Assembly: GCA_902777385.1 (NCBI GenBank)
Contig: CACYTP010000002.1
Coordinates: forward strand, 1-64,000
Direction of reading: 5' to 3'
Length of the DNA: 64,000 nucleotides
Source: an uncultured bacterium
GTDB lineage: Bacteria > Cyanobacteriota > Vampirovibrionia > Gastranaerophilales > Gastranaerophilaceae
The notes beneath the pieces were generated by a model, which saw only the letters and a program-made list of their open reading frames with translations, ran no database searches and was not told the origin of the DNA. Of the stretch, positions 42,803-51,909 are shown piece by piece (the stretch's first letter is position 1; every line of letters begins with the position of its first letter). Position numbers and translations under genes: made by a program.

Positions 42803-44047
42803 TTACTCGGCACAAATATCTCTTCTGAAAGTTATGCCGTCAAAATAAATATCTTCAATATTGTCATACAAAAGTTCTCTTGCTCTTGCCAGTGTACCCG
42901 CAGATTGTGTTATAACAAGTGTTCTCCCTTTATTTGTAAGAACCTCAAGATATTTGTTTTTAGTATTATTAAAGTATGATACGTCTGTTGTATCATCCAC
43001 CATTTCAAGTCCCGTAATGACAGAATTATTATTTCTGGCGGTTAACACGCAGGATATTACACTAATATCTTTAAGAGGAATATCCTCATAATCATCTGCA
43101 AATGAGCCGTTAACGCATGCTTCTATCACGGAATAAAAATCAATATCAAGAGAATTCAAAATAGCCTGAGTATCATGGTCTTTAAAAAATGGAGTAAATC
43201 CTACGACAGAATATTCTCCGTTTCTGTTTAATATTCCTTCTATTCCAAGTATTCCAAGGTAGGAACTGCCATGATTTTGTATGTTTTCCATAATTTTGGT
43301 AACAACATTTTCCATTATTGAGGAAACCATATCCAGTGATATTTTATAATCCGGCAGATAAGCTCCTGTGCCTAACGTAAATAATCCTCCATCTCCGTCA
43401 TTTTGGAATTTATAATCCCCTACAACGGTTACAGGGAGTGCAGAATATCCGTCTGATACAACGTATAAGGTAAACGGATGCCCGTATAAATATTCTTCAA
43501 TAACAACTTTTTTTTCGTCTTGAGAAAATATATTACTTATACAAGATTGGGCTTGAGAAACTGTAGCACAAACTGCTCTCGGTGAAGTTTCAGTATCATA
43601 TTCGGATGTTATAAGTAAAGGATATTTCTCATTTTTTACATAGTCTGATGCCGGCTGAAATTTATCAAATATCCCAAATTTTGCACCTTGAAGGTGTAAT
43701 TTATATAAGAATTTTTTTGCTACGGCACGGGAAACGGCAAAACCTGCAGCATCAGCCGTTGGTGCAAATATTGGCTGAGAATTATCTCTGAAGTCGGAAA
43801 CAATATCTGCTCGGATTGCTTCTGCTGAAGTTACCACAGTCATATCTATCTCATTTTTAATTGCAAATTCAAGCAATCCTGATATGTCTGTTTCTCTTAT
43901 ATCAATCCTTTGTGCAAATTCTTGAGACATCTCATTGCCGGGAGCTATATAAACAGTTTCGATATAATCCGATTTCGCAAAATATCTGGCTAAATCATAG
44001 CTATTTGCAGATGAACCAACTATTAATACTTTCTTCTTCTTATTCAT
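42803..44047 (-). CDS. Degenerate PurD-like ATP-grasp protein
   Basis: The 414-residue protein follows phosphoribosylamine-glycine ligase over its whole length: a Rossmann start (KVLIVGSSANSYDLA), a DGDGGLFTLGTGAYLP segment, and a KDHDTQAIL equivalent of RFGDPETQ. However, the ATP-binding lysine is replaced (LLITSE, T147, where PurD has VIKAD). The metal-binding Glu and Asn of LEFN are Gly283 and Thr285. The glycine-rich AAGKG loop is also lost. It is probably not an active ligase. The product may bind a nucleotide or a protein partner. Confidence 0.7.
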   Translation of the reverse strand: MNKKKKVLIVGSSANSYDLARYFAKSDYIETVYIAPGNEMSQEFAQRIDIRETDISGLLEFAIKNEIDMTVVTSAEAIRADIVSDFRDNSQPIFAPTADAAGFAVSRAVAKKFLYKLHLQGAKFGIFDKFQPASDYVKNEKYPLLITSEYDTETSPRAVCATVSQAQSCISNIFSQDEKKVVIEEYLYGHPFTLYVVSDGYSALPVTVVGDYKFQNDGDGGLFTLGTGAYLPDYKISLDMVSSIMENVVTKIMENIQNHGSSYLGILGIEGILNRNGEYSVVGFTPFFKDHDTQAILNSLDIDFYSVIEACVNGSFADDYEDIPLKDISVISCVLTARNNNSVITGLEMVDDTTDVSYFNNTKNKYLEVLTNKGRTLVITQSAGTLARARELLYDNIEDIYFDGITFRRDICAE

Positions 44048-44053
44048 AAAACA

Positions 44054-44082
44054 ATTTTATCACTTTTCTATAATGTCTGCAA
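44054..44082 (-). promoter_or_regulatory. Leaderless promoter of the PurD-like gene
   Basis: On the minus strand TTGCAG (44082-44077) and TAAAAT (44059-44054) are 17 bp apart, and the -10 box is six bases before ATG 44047. No ribosome-binding site is present. Confidence 0.65.
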
Positions 44083-44089
44083 CAGTTGT

Positions 44090-46669
44090 TTAATTGAATA
44101 GATTAAGTTGAGGAACTTGTACCTCAGGAGTCTCTGTCGATTTCTTGCGTCCTGCCAGATTATTAGAATAATCTTTTTGCATTCTGCTCATCAAATACTG
44201 AGAACGTTTGACAACAGTCGCAGGAAGCCCTGCCATTTTCGCTACCTGAATACCATAGCTTTTGCTGGCTCCGCCTTGTACAATCTTTCTAAGGAATTGT
44301 ATTTCACCGCCTTCTTCAGAAACAGTAATTCTGTAATTTTTAATTTGCGGATAATTTTTAGTCATGACGTTCAATTCATGGTAGTGTGTTGCAAATATAC
44401 ATCTTGCCTTAATCTTATCAGCAATATATTCAGCAACAGCCCATGCTATAGCAACTCCGTCGTAAGTGCTTGTTCCTCTTCCTATTTCATCGAGCAGAAT
44501 AAAACTTCTGTCAGTCGCCGAGTTTAGGATATACGAAGTTTCAACCATTTCTACCATAAATGTTGATTGTCCAAGCGTCAAATCATCAGAGGCACCTACT
44601 CTGGTAAATATTTTGTCTACAACTCCGAGTTTAACATAATCCGCAGGTACCCAAGAACCAATTTGAGCAAGTAGTACAATAAGTGCATTTTGCCTCATGA
44701 ATGTTGATTTCCCTGCCATATTAGGTCCTGTAAGTATCATAAACTGAGTAGTGTCTGTTGAATTTGATTTTAGTTCCAAATCGTTAGATACATATTCACC
44801 TAACGGTAAAATCTTTTCAAGAACAGGATGCCTTCCGTTTTTTACAACAAATTCATCGCTTTCGTCAATTTCCGGACAGCAATAGTTATTTTCGACAGCG
44901 ACTTCTGCCAGTGAAGCATATACGTCCGTTTTAGATACACAGTCTGCTATTTCTCTTATTTTGGATACAAACTCTTTTGAATATTCTCTAAAATCAACAA
45001 ATAATCGGTATTCTAATTCTGTTGATTTAAATTTAGCTGATAAAACATCATCTTCATGCTTTTTTAATTTATCCGTAATAAATCTTTCCCCGTTGGAAAT
45101 AGTCTGTTTCCGCACATAATTAGGCGGAACAAGGCTTAAATTAGAATTCGTAACTTCGATAAAATATCCGAAAACTTTATTAAAAGATACTTTTAAGGTT
45201 TTAATACCGGTTTTTTCACGTTCTTTTTCTTCATAAGTTTTAATCCAATTTTCTCCACCTGATAAAAGTTCTCTAAAATAGTCAAGCTCTCCGCTCACAC
45301 CTTCTTTTATAATCCCTCCTTCTTTAATTAGTATAGGCGGATTGTCGTTGATTGTGCGTTCGATTAAGTTGGCATAATCCATTATGTAGCTGCGATATTC
45401 TTCGACTGCAGAGAATGGATTATTATTTAATTCTTTTGCATTATCCAAAAGTTCTGGAAGAACACTTAAAGAGTCTTTAAGGCTTACGAAGTCTCTGGGT
45501 GATGCTGAAGCATTACTCATTCTTGTCGCAAGACGCTGAATATCATATATTTTTTCTAATAAATCTATGATATTTTTTCTTGTTTCGGTTTTATTAACAA
45601 GCTCTGTAACGCAATTTTGTCTGAGCATAATGGACTTTACATCTTTAAGCGGCTGGCATATCCAGTTTTTGAGAAGCCTTGCCCCCATATTGGTTTTAGT
45701 TTTATCAATAGCCCAGAGAAGTGAGCCGTATTTATTTTTTTCTCGTAATGTTTCTGTAAGTTCAAGATTTTTTCTTGTACTTCCGTCCAAAATCATATAT
45801 TCTGATAGTTCATAAGTTTCAATTCTTTCAAATTTTGGAATATTATCTTTTAAAGTTTCCCAGATGTATGCAAGTAATGCTCCACCGGCTCTAAAGCCGA
45901 GTTTATATTTTGAAAATCCGAATGATTCCAATGTTGATGCTTCAAATACCGCTTTAAGATTGTTTTCGGCAAAAGATAACTCAAAAACATTAGAAGGTAT
46001 TTTTGAACAATTGTAGAGCTTTTGGATATTTTCAGGTAAATCTATTTTTTGTTCCGGAACAATTTGGAATGGCATAATTTTTTGATTTATTGCAGGTGCA
46101 ACAATTTCGACAGGAGATATTCTTGCAAGTTCTGCTGTCAATAGATTTAAATTTGCCTGAGTTACTTTGAATTCTCCGGTAGAGATATCAGCATAAGCAA
46201 AGCCGTAATCACCGGTTTTTTCATCTTTAAACATGGCACAGATATAGTTGTTTGAATTCTGTTTGAGAAAATCACTTTCAGTAAGAGTTCCTGCTGTAAC
46301 TACACGGGTAACTCCACGTTTTACAAGTCCTTTTGCAAATTTTGGATCTTCCAGTTGATCGCATATTGCAATCCTGTAGTTTTTTTCGACAAGTTTTTCT
46401 AAATAAGAATTTATTGACTTAACAGGAATTCCGGCTAAAGGAACTCTTCCGTAAGTGGCACCTGCTTCACGTCCTGTAAGAGTTAATTCAAGTTCTTTTG
46501 CCATTATAAGAGCATCTTCAAAAAAAGTTTCATAAAAATCTCCGAGTCTATACAGCAGTATCGCTTCAGGATTTTCTCTTTTCACCTTTAAATACTGTTG
46601 CATAACAGGAGTCAGCTTTTCTATATCCAAGTCTTGTGTATTAATATTATTGATTTCATTTTTTGTCAT
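44090..46669 (-). CDS. mutS: DNA mismatch repair protein MutS
   Basis: The 859-residue protein has the mismatch-binding start (YLKVKRENPEAILLYRLGDFYETF, with the Phe-x-Glu motif as FYE). The ATPase has GPNMAGKST (Walker A) and LLDEIGRGTSTYDG (Walker B). A helix-turn-helix near GGASKSYGIQVAKMAGLP completes it. It lies 43 bp upstream of the PurD-like gene on the same strand. No mutL gene is in the window. A TATAAT sits 12 bp before the start with no clear ribosome-binding site, so this gene too has a very short leader. Confidence 0.97.
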   Translation of the reverse strand: MTKNEINNINTQDLDIEKLTPVMQQYLKVKRENPEAILLYRLGDFYETFFEDALIMAKELELTLTGREAGATYGRVPLAGIPVKSINSYLEKLVEKNYRIAICDQLEDPKFAKGLVKRGVTRVVTAGTLTESDFLKQNSNNYICAMFKDEKTGDYGFAYADISTGEFKVTQANLNLLTAELARISPVEIVAPAINQKIMPFQIVPEQKIDLPENIQKLYNCSKIPSNVFELSFAENNLKAVFEASTLESFGFSKYKLGFRAGGALLAYIWETLKDNIPKFERIETYELSEYMILDGSTRKNLELTETLREKNKYGSLLWAIDKTKTNMGARLLKNWICQPLKDVKSIMLRQNCVTELVNKTETRKNIIDLLEKIYDIQRLATRMSNASASPRDFVSLKDSLSVLPELLDNAKELNNNPFSAVEEYRSYIMDYANLIERTINDNPPILIKEGGIIKEGVSGELDYFRELLSGGENWIKTYEEKEREKTGIKTLKVSFNKVFGYFIEVTNSNLSLVPPNYVRKQTISNGERFITDKLKKHEDDVLSAKFKSTELEYRLFVDFREYSKEFVSKIREIADCVSKTDVYASLAEVAVENNYCCPEIDESDEFVVKNGRHPVLEKILPLGEYVSNDLELKSNSTDTTQFMILTGPNMAGKSTFMRQNALIVLLAQIGSWVPADYVKLGVVDKIFTRVGASDDLTLGQSTFMVEMVETSYILNSATDRSFILLDEIGRGTSTYDGVAIAWAVAEYIADKIKARCIFATHYHELNVMTKNYPQIKNYRITVSEEGGEIQFLRKIVQGGASKSYGIQVAKMAGLPATVVKRSQYLMSRMQKDYSNNLAGRKKSTETPEVQVPQLNLFN

Positions 46670-46709
46670 AGTTATAATGGAATTATAACATGAACTGAGG
46701 ATTTTTTAT

Positions 46710-47309
46710 ATGGGATGTTTAAAAAAGTTAATTAAGTCTGTAGTATTAGCTTTAGCAATTATAGGTTTCTTTTCTATAGGTGGTAAGGATTGGGTTGTTT
46801 CAATGTGGAATAAACATATGGGAAAATCCCCTCAGACGATGATTGAAAAAGCTCAAAAAGTCGGTGATTTTTCGCAGATAAATGAAGAATATGAAATAGA
46901 AAAAGTAACCGGTATGTTGGGGTATAATGGTGTTTTAGCAGAACACAATGCAACCGGACAAAAGATGATTGTAGTAGATGATCATAAAAAGCCTATTTTA
47001 ACCAAAGAGGATATTGTGTCAGGGAATATCGAGCCTAAGATTAAATCAAGTTTAGGTAAGCTGAAGTATCAATCTTTAGGGTTGGAGGAATTTGAAATAA
47101 CGAAGCATGGTACATTATATTCCTTTGGGAAGAATACTCCTTATGTAAGATTTAATACAAAAATAACGAGATTTCCCGTAGGTGCAATGAGTGGTGTTCT
47201 TGCAGTAGTGCCTGATAAGAACGGAGAAAACAGAATTCTGATATCTTTAAATGAGAAAAATAAATATTCTCAATTATTAGCAGAAGAATTTTTCAAAAAA
47301 ATAAAATAA
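46710..47309 (+). CDS. Membrane-anchored protein of unknown function
   Basis: The 199-residue product has one helix at residues 7-22 (SVVLALAIIGFFSI) and then a soluble domain of about 175 residues. The N-terminus would be inside and the domain outside the membrane. I recognise no family. TGAGGA upstream is a usable ribosome-binding site. It lies divergent to mutS and just upstream of tRNA-Leu, with 31 bp between. Confidence 0.6.
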   Translation: MGCLKKLIKSVVLALAIIGFFSIGGKDWVVSMWNKHMGKSPQTMIEKAQKVGDFSQINEEYEIEKVTGMLGYNGVLAEHNATGQKMIVVDDHKKPILTKEDIVSGNIEPKIKSSLGKLKYQSLGLEEFEITKHGTLYSFGKNTPYVRFNTKITRFPVGAMSGVLAVVPDKNGENRILISLNEKNKYSQLLAEEFFKKIK

Positions 47310-47340
47310 TTGTGTTATACTAAAATAAGAACTAAGAAAT

Positions 47341-47422
47341 GTCGAAGTGGCGGAATTGGTAGACGCGCATGATTCAGGTTCATGTGGTTAACACCTTGAG
47401 GGTTCGAGTCCCTTCTTCGACA
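47341..47422 (+). tRNA. tRNA-Leu (anticodon CAG)
   Basis: The sequence folds as a class II tRNA. The acceptor stem is GTCGAAG/CTTCGAC, the D arm contains GGAATTGGTAGAC, and the anticodon stem CATGA/TCATG encloses TTCAGGT (anticodon CAG at 47375-47377). A long variable arm (GGTTAACACC) and the T loop TTCGAGT follow. The discriminator is A. No CCA is encoded here: the next bases are TTTT. A second copy of the 3' 17 bases ends at 47604 and is followed by CCA (see findings). Confidence 0.93.
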
Positions 47423-47604
47423 TTTTAAATTCGTAAAAATAAAATACGAAAAAAGGACGAGAACCCACCAAGCAAAGCTTGGTCAGTGGTTCGAGCGTGA
47501 GCGAGCTGAGTGCGAAGGCTTTGGCACGAGATAAACGAAGTTAATGGAGTGCCAAACCGCAGTCACGTTAAAAGCGAGCGAACAAGAGAGTCCCTTCTTC
47601 GACA
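47406..47604 (+). repeat. 17-bp direct repeat of the tRNA-Leu 3' end around a short insert
   Basis: GAGTCCCTTCTTCGACA occurs at 47406-47422 (the tRNA 3' end) and at 47588-47604, 182 bp apart, the second time followed by CCA. Such a layout is the usual footprint of an element integrated at a tRNA 3' end. The insert (47423-47587) has a 7-bp hairpin ACCAAGC AAA GCTTGGT (47467-47483) and an 8-bp inverted repeat TTTGGCAC/GTGCCAAA (47520-47527 and 47549-47556). It also repeats GGTTCGAG, a T-arm sequence, at 47488-47495. It contains no gene and no integrase. Confidence 0.7.
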
Positions 47605-47640
47605 CCATTATAACTAATAAACCATATAAAGGCAGAAAGT

Positions 47641-48048
47641 ATGTTTAAAAGTTTATTTAATTTAGGATATAAGAGAAACTTCATAGAGGCTATCGTTTTT
47701 TATATAGTTTATCTTATTTTGTTTGTTATTATACTTGCGTTAATTAATGGTGTAATTACACGCATATTATATCCTGATTCGACATCATTCCAAGAAGGAT
47801 ATGAAAGAGGTGGTCAGGTTGCAAATGTCTGCATGCCGATATTGTTATTAATATCATCAGCTGTTTTGTCTATAAGTATATTAGTGTGCAAAAAGCTTTA
47901 TAATATAGGTGCAATCTTATTAACGATTTTTACTATTTGTGTAATGACTATATTTGGTGCTATTTTAGGATTAATTCCGATGTCAATATTAACAATGCTT
48001 GGTAATAACAGTAACAGTAATAGTAATAGTGATAATAATAATAATTAA
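47641..48048 (+). CDS. Small polytopic membrane protein with Asn/Ser-rich tail
   Basis: The 135-residue product has about four hydrophobic helices (around 15-40, 65-82, 90-118) and a low-complexity tail of Asn and Ser (from NNSNSNSNSDNNNN). The tail is encoded by a run of AATAGT-type trinucleotides, which may vary in length by replication slippage. I recognise no family. AAAGG precedes the ATG. It lies directly after the duplicated tRNA end. Confidence 0.55.
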   Translation: MFKSLFNLGYKRNFIEAIVFYIVYLILFVIILALINGVITRILYPDSTSFQEGYERGGQVANVCMPILLLISSAVLSISILVCKKLYNIGAILLTIFTICVMTIFGAILGLIPMSILTMLGNNSNSNSNSDNNNN

Positions 48049-48130
48049 TTTATCTATATAGCTTTGTATCTTGCAACAATGGCTAATATGTGTTAATATC
48101 CTGTTATGAAATCGTAAAGGAATTAGTATT

Positions 48131-48319
48131 ATGGAAACAAAATCTATTGATGATAATAAGATTAATGAAAATTCAAAATCTGCATTAAATTTGAATTCTT
48201 CTAAAGCAAAACCTAAAAAATTTAGCAACAGGTTTATTGTTGTTATGTCTGTTTTGGTGTCTGTTTTAGTATATTTATTGGTTTTAAATTTGTTTGATTT
48301 ATTAAAAATTACATTTTAA
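48131..48319 (+). CDS. 62-residue single-pass membrane protein
   Basis: The product has a polar, Lys/Asn-rich N-terminal half (about 38 residues) and one C-terminal hydrophobic helix (FIVVMSVLVSVLVYLLVLNL). This is a tail-anchored layout. AAAGGAATT is a good ribosome-binding site. The function is unknown and the short length leaves some doubt, but signals and codon pattern favour a real gene. It precedes yebC by 93 bp. Confidence 0.5.
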   Translation: METKSIDDNKINENSKSALNLNSSKAKPKKFSNRFIVVMSVLVSVLVYLLVLNLFDLLKITF

Positions 48320-48412
48320 TAAGTGTGTAAATATTGTATAGAGTGTGTTGCGTGTAATATTTTTTTTTGCTAGAATGCTTACAGGTTATTAGCGAATTAA
48401 CGAGGTATAATT

Positions 48413-49162
48413 ATGTCAGGACACTCAAAATGGTCAACAATTAAACATAAAAAAGCAAAAGTAGATTCTCAAAGGGCTGTAGTATTTCAAAAATATTCAA
48501 GAGAACTTATTGTATCAGCCAGACTGGGCGGACCTGATCCGGCAGGTAATTTCCGTTTGAGAACTGCTATTGAAAAAGCAAAAGCAGCAGGATTGCCAAA
48601 TGATAATATAAAACGTGCTATTGAAAAAGGTGCAGGTGCAGGTGCTGCTGATAATTATGAAGAATTAACTTATGAAGGATATGCAGCAGGTGGTGTTGCC
48701 GTTTTTGTAGAGGCTATGACTGATAACAGAAATCGTACGGCAGGTGATGTGAGAAGTTATTTTACAAAATATAACGGAAGTCTTGGTGCTACCGGTTGTG
48801 TAGGCTGGATGTTTGACCAGAAAGGTGTTATCACATATAGTGAGGATACCGATTTTGACAAGCTGTTTGAAGCTGCAATAAACCTTGATGCCGAAGATGT
48901 CACTGAAGATGAAGGTCAATATAAAGTTATTACGAGTGTTGACAACTTCCAGAACGTTGTCGAAGGCTTGGAAAAAGAAGGATTAAAAAGTGAGACAGCA
49001 GAATTAACAAGAATTCCTCAAAATACAATTGAGGTTACGGATGAAAAAACTGCTGACCAAATTTTGAAACTTCTTGATAAACTGGAAGAACATGATGATG
49101 TTCAAAATGTTTATGCTAATTTCGATATTTCTGACGAAATTATGCAAAAATTAGAGGGCTAG
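48413..49162 (+). CDS. yebC: YebC/PmpR-family translation or transcription regulator
   Basis: The 249-residue protein has the family start [17 protein letters not shown] and the conserved [27 protein letters not shown]. Further segments are [23 protein letters not shown] and [14 protein letters not shown]. YebC proteins act on ribosomes stalled at proline stretches or as regulators. Length is normal. GAGG precedes the ATG. The diguanylate cyclase gene starts five bases after its stop. Confidence 0.95.
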   Translation: MSGHSKWSTIKHKKAKVDSQRAVVFQKYSRELIVSARLGGPDPAGNFRLRTAIEKAKAAGLPNDNIKRAIEKGAGAGAADNYEELTYEGYAAGGVAVFVEAMTDNRNRTAGDVRSYFTKYNGSLGATGCVGWMFDQKGVITYSEDTDFDKLFEAAINLDAEDVTEDEGQYKVITSVDNFQNVVEGLEKEGLKSETAELTRIPQNTIEVTDEKTADQILKLLDKLEEHDDVQNVYANFDISDEIMQKLEG

Positions 49163-49166
49163 ATTT

Positions 49167-50489
49167 TTGTCTGAATATTTTGCATTAAAAAAATTTTTTA
49201 AGGCACTGAATACATGTAATACTATTGAAAGTGTAGAAAATGCTTTAAGGACATTGTCCCAAAAAGATGTATCACTGAATATTTTTGATGAATCAATAGG
49301 AGTTGAACCAAGCGGTACTGAGTATCTTAATCTGTTAAATTCTGATTTGAACATGTTTGATAAATTTATTCAGGGTGAGCATGTAGTTATTGGTGATAAA
49401 AATATTTTTCCAATTTTACTAAAAGGTCAGCTTGTAGGCTGTATTGAAATACCTGTGTCTGACGTAGATGAGTTGTACAATTTTGAGATAGCAGCTCAAA
49501 TCGTTGCTTTAAAGATTGATAATTTACGCTTAACTTCTACTATTAGTAAAAATTTAGAGTTTCATAATGCTATGAAAAATATTGCCAAAATTATTGAATC
49601 TCAGTATGAACTTAATTATATCATCCCGCTTATAGGGGAAATTCTTGATACCTTTGTGGAAAATCATCTGATTTATATTTTTCTGAAGCAGAACGGTAAA
49701 ATGAAACTTGTATGGCCTGCTGCCTGCCTTGATGATAAGATTACGAAAAATGTTCCAAAGTACACGAAATTAAAAGAATTTTCTTTCAGTAAAAATAAGA
49801 AGACCGGATATTTCCCGTTAGTCAGTGAAAATAATGCAATTGGTTGTATTGTTACCAAGAGTACTTTGGATGAACTTTCTACTCAGGAATTATACTATAT
49901 TCAGCAGTTGGTAAAGCAGACTGCAACGACTATTACCAGAGCTAAAGTATATGGGGAAATCCTTAAATATGCTACTTTAGATGCTTTGACAGGTTTCTAT
50001 AACAGAAGACAGCTTGATGAACGTGTAAGGCAAGAGGTCTCACAAGCAAAACGTAAAAATACATCATTGTGTGCAATTATGGCAGATATTGATTTCTTTA
50101 AGCGAGTGAATGATACTTATGGTCATGCAACAGGTGATTTGGTTCTAAAGACAGTTGCAAAAATCATGAGAGGTCAGCTTAGGGAATACGATATTGCGGC
50201 ACGTTATGGAGGTGAAGAATTTGTTATTCTGCTTCCGTCGACTTCCGTAAGTGAGGCAGAAGGTGTTGCGGAACGTTTAAGAGATGCCGTTAACTCTAAA
50301 GCTATTGATATTGAAAAAGTTAATACAAAAAACAGTACTAAGAAAATTAGAGTTTCTATTAGTGTAGGAATATCTGAATATGATTATAAATCTTCTCCGA
50401 AAACTCTTGTTATGCAAGCTGATAAGGCTTTGTATAAAGCAAAAGAAACAGGCAGAAACAAAGTAGTTTTGTTTGATAAAGATAACTAA
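49167..50489 (+). CDS. Diguanylate cyclase (GGDEF) with sensory N-terminus
   Basis: The 440-residue protein carries a GAF-like region (about 60-255) without membrane helices. The GGDEF domain has GGEEF at 348-352, which is a catalytically competent form. An inhibitory I-site RxxD (R339 to D342) lies the standard five residues before it, so product inhibition is likely. It makes c-di-GMP from GTP in the cytosol. The start is TTG 49167, directly after yebC, with AGAGGG upstream. The gene is probably co-transcribed with yebC. Confidence 0.92.
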   Translation: MSEYFALKKFFKALNTCNTIESVENALRTLSQKDVSLNIFDESIGVEPSGTEYLNLLNSDLNMFDKFIQGEHVVIGDKNIFPILLKGQLVGCIEIPVSDVDELYNFEIAAQIVALKIDNLRLTSTISKNLEFHNAMKNIAKIIESQYELNYIIPLIGEILDTFVENHLIYIFLKQNGKMKLVWPAACLDDKITKNVPKYTKLKEFSFSKNKKTGYFPLVSENNAIGCIVTKSTLDELSTQELYYIQQLVKQTATTITRAKVYGEILKYATLDALTGFYNRRQLDERVRQEVSQAKRKNTSLCAIMADIDFFKRVNDTYGHATGDLVLKTVAKIMRGQLREYDIAARYGGEEFVILLPSTSVSEAEGVAERLRDAVNSKAIDIEKVNTKNSTKKIRVSISVGISEYDYKSSPKTLVMQADKALYKAKETGRNKVVLFDKDN

Positions 50490-50517
50490 ACTAATATTTA
50501 CTATTCAAAAAACGTGT

Positions 50518-50526
50518 GATATAATA
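50518..50526 (+). promoter_or_regulatory. Extended -10 promoter of the 50.6 kb membrane gene pair
   Basis: TGATATAAT is an extended -10 box, about 100 bp before ATG 50626. No clear -35 is seen. The leader is long (about 90 nt) and no riboswitch fold was recognised. Confidence 0.4.
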
Positions 50527-50625
50527 TTTTTCGCTTATCATAAATTGTAAATAATTGTTAAAATACCTTGCTGTAAAGGCAATTTCAAACATTCATTATC
50601 TTTATTGGTTTGGGTAGGAACGTGT

Positions 50626-51192
50626 ATGGTATCAGTTAATTTCATATCTCCGATAAAAAGTTCAATGAAGACATTGTACAATAGTATTCCGTCTCATGTG
50701 GTATCAAAAGACAATGTTATAAATAGTGTTGCTTATATCGGGAGAAAATGGACTTCTCCGCAGCAGCGTGTCGCAATGGGGGCTACTGCTATCGTTCTTC
50801 AACCTATTATTGATTATAAAAACAGACATGTCGATAATGAAACTAAAAAAGTTTCTGTTGCCAGAACTATTGCGAAAATTTTAGTTGGCACTTCAACAGG
50901 GTTTGCTGTCAGGTATTTGTGTATAAAAGGTATAAAGGCTTGTTCTGTTCCGTTTAAGGATATTTCATCAAATACTAAACCGTTTATAAAAAAGATAAAA
51001 ACGTTCTTTACTCCAAAAAATATGCAGCGTGAAAATATTGATGCTTTAGAACAATATCGTAATGCAATGGGAACATTGTTATCATTGAATGTAATGTTGT
51101 TTACAAACTTTATGATTGATGCTCCTTTGACAAAACTCTTTACAAATGCCCTAATCAAATACCAGAATAACAGAGAGGAGGCTAAAAAATGA
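50626..51192 (+). CDS. Lineage-specific membrane protein (first of a pair)
   Basis: The 188-residue product has two or three hydrophobic segments (near residues 45-60, 80-105 and 150-170) and a lysine-rich C-terminus. It starts MVSVNFISPIKSSMKTLYNS. I recognise no named family; I recall similar proteins in Gastranaerophilales. The upstream GTG/TTG extension of seven codons is less likely because TAGGAA stands before ATG 50626. The gene ends by overlapping the next by four bases. Confidence 0.55.
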   Translation: MVSVNFISPIKSSMKTLYNSIPSHVVSKDNVINSVAYIGRKWTSPQQRVAMGATAIVLQPIIDYKNRHVDNETKKVSVARTIAKILVGTSTGFAVRYLCIKGIKACSVPFKDISSNTKPFIKKIKTFFTPKNMQRENIDALEQYRNAMGTLLSLNVMLFTNFMIDAPLTKLFTNALIKYQNNREEAKK

Positions 51193-51905
51193 AGCTTTCT
51201 CTTGGTCATACCTGGGATGTGGTAAAAGCAGTGATATACAAGCATTATGGCGAAAATCCCGGAACAATGCTTGTGCATACTGCTACTTTGGGCTGGATTT
51301 TATCTTCAGCAGCTCAATTGTCCGCAGTAGTTTTTAATGAAAAGATTTCCCCGGAACAAAAAATGTTTCTAATCCCTCAGGAAATCGGGGATGCTGCTGT
51401 TAATATTTTTGCATTTTATACTTTGACAAGCGGTGTTAAATATATCGGTAAAAAATTAACACAGACCGCAAAACTGCGTACGGCGGAATTGACGAAAATA
51501 CTAAAAGACAGAGGTTATATTTTAGAAAAAGGTAAAGCAAGAGTTGAAGGTAAAGTATATGCCGGCGACTGGGATTTCAACGTTACAAAACTTCCCGGTT
51601 ATAAGGAGGAAATTTCTTCAGCATATAAACCGTTTAATAATGGAGCGGAAGTTATTACGGGTTTGGTCGGCTCTATTATATCAAGTAATATTCTAACTCC
51701 TATTGTTCGTAATGTTTATGCTGCAAAAAAACAGCAGGATATGATTGCTCATTATAACGAGCTTAAAGCTAAAAAAGAAGGTGTTGCAGAATTAAAGGAT
51801 GATAATTTGCAAAAATCTGAACCAGTTAATAGAGTGTCTTTTGATAAATTTAGACAGGCTGCATATAGTCATACATTTTATCCTTCAGGAAATTTAAAAA
51901 TATAA
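51189..51905 (+). CDS. Lineage-specific membrane protein (second of a pair)
   Basis: The 238-residue product has hydrophobic segments near residues 25-45, 60-80 and 145-165. Motifs include SSAAQLSAVVFNEKIS and QEIGDAAVNIF. It overlaps the upstream gene by four bases (ATGA-type coupling) and the convergent gene by a few bases of spacing. I know no function. Its C-terminus contains the SFDKF pattern. The tight coupling suggests one membrane complex. Confidence 0.55.
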   Translation: MKLSLGHTWDVVKAVIYKHYGENPGTMLVHTATLGWILSSAAQLSAVVFNEKISPEQKMFLIPQEIGDAAVNIFAFYTLTSGVKYIGKKLTQTAKLRTAELTKILKDRGYILEKGKARVEGKVYAGDWDFNVTKLPGYKEEISSAYKPFNNGAEVITGLVGSIISSNILTPIVRNVYAAKKQQDMIAHYNELKAKKEGVAELKDDNLQKSEPVNRVSFDKFRQAAYSHTFYPSGNLKI

Positions 51906-51909
51906 TTTA

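Noticed and set aside
47423-47640. A second tRNA or degenerate tRNA in the insert after tRNA-Leu
   Set aside because: GGTTCGAG occurs, but no acceptor, D or anticodon stem can be drawn around it.
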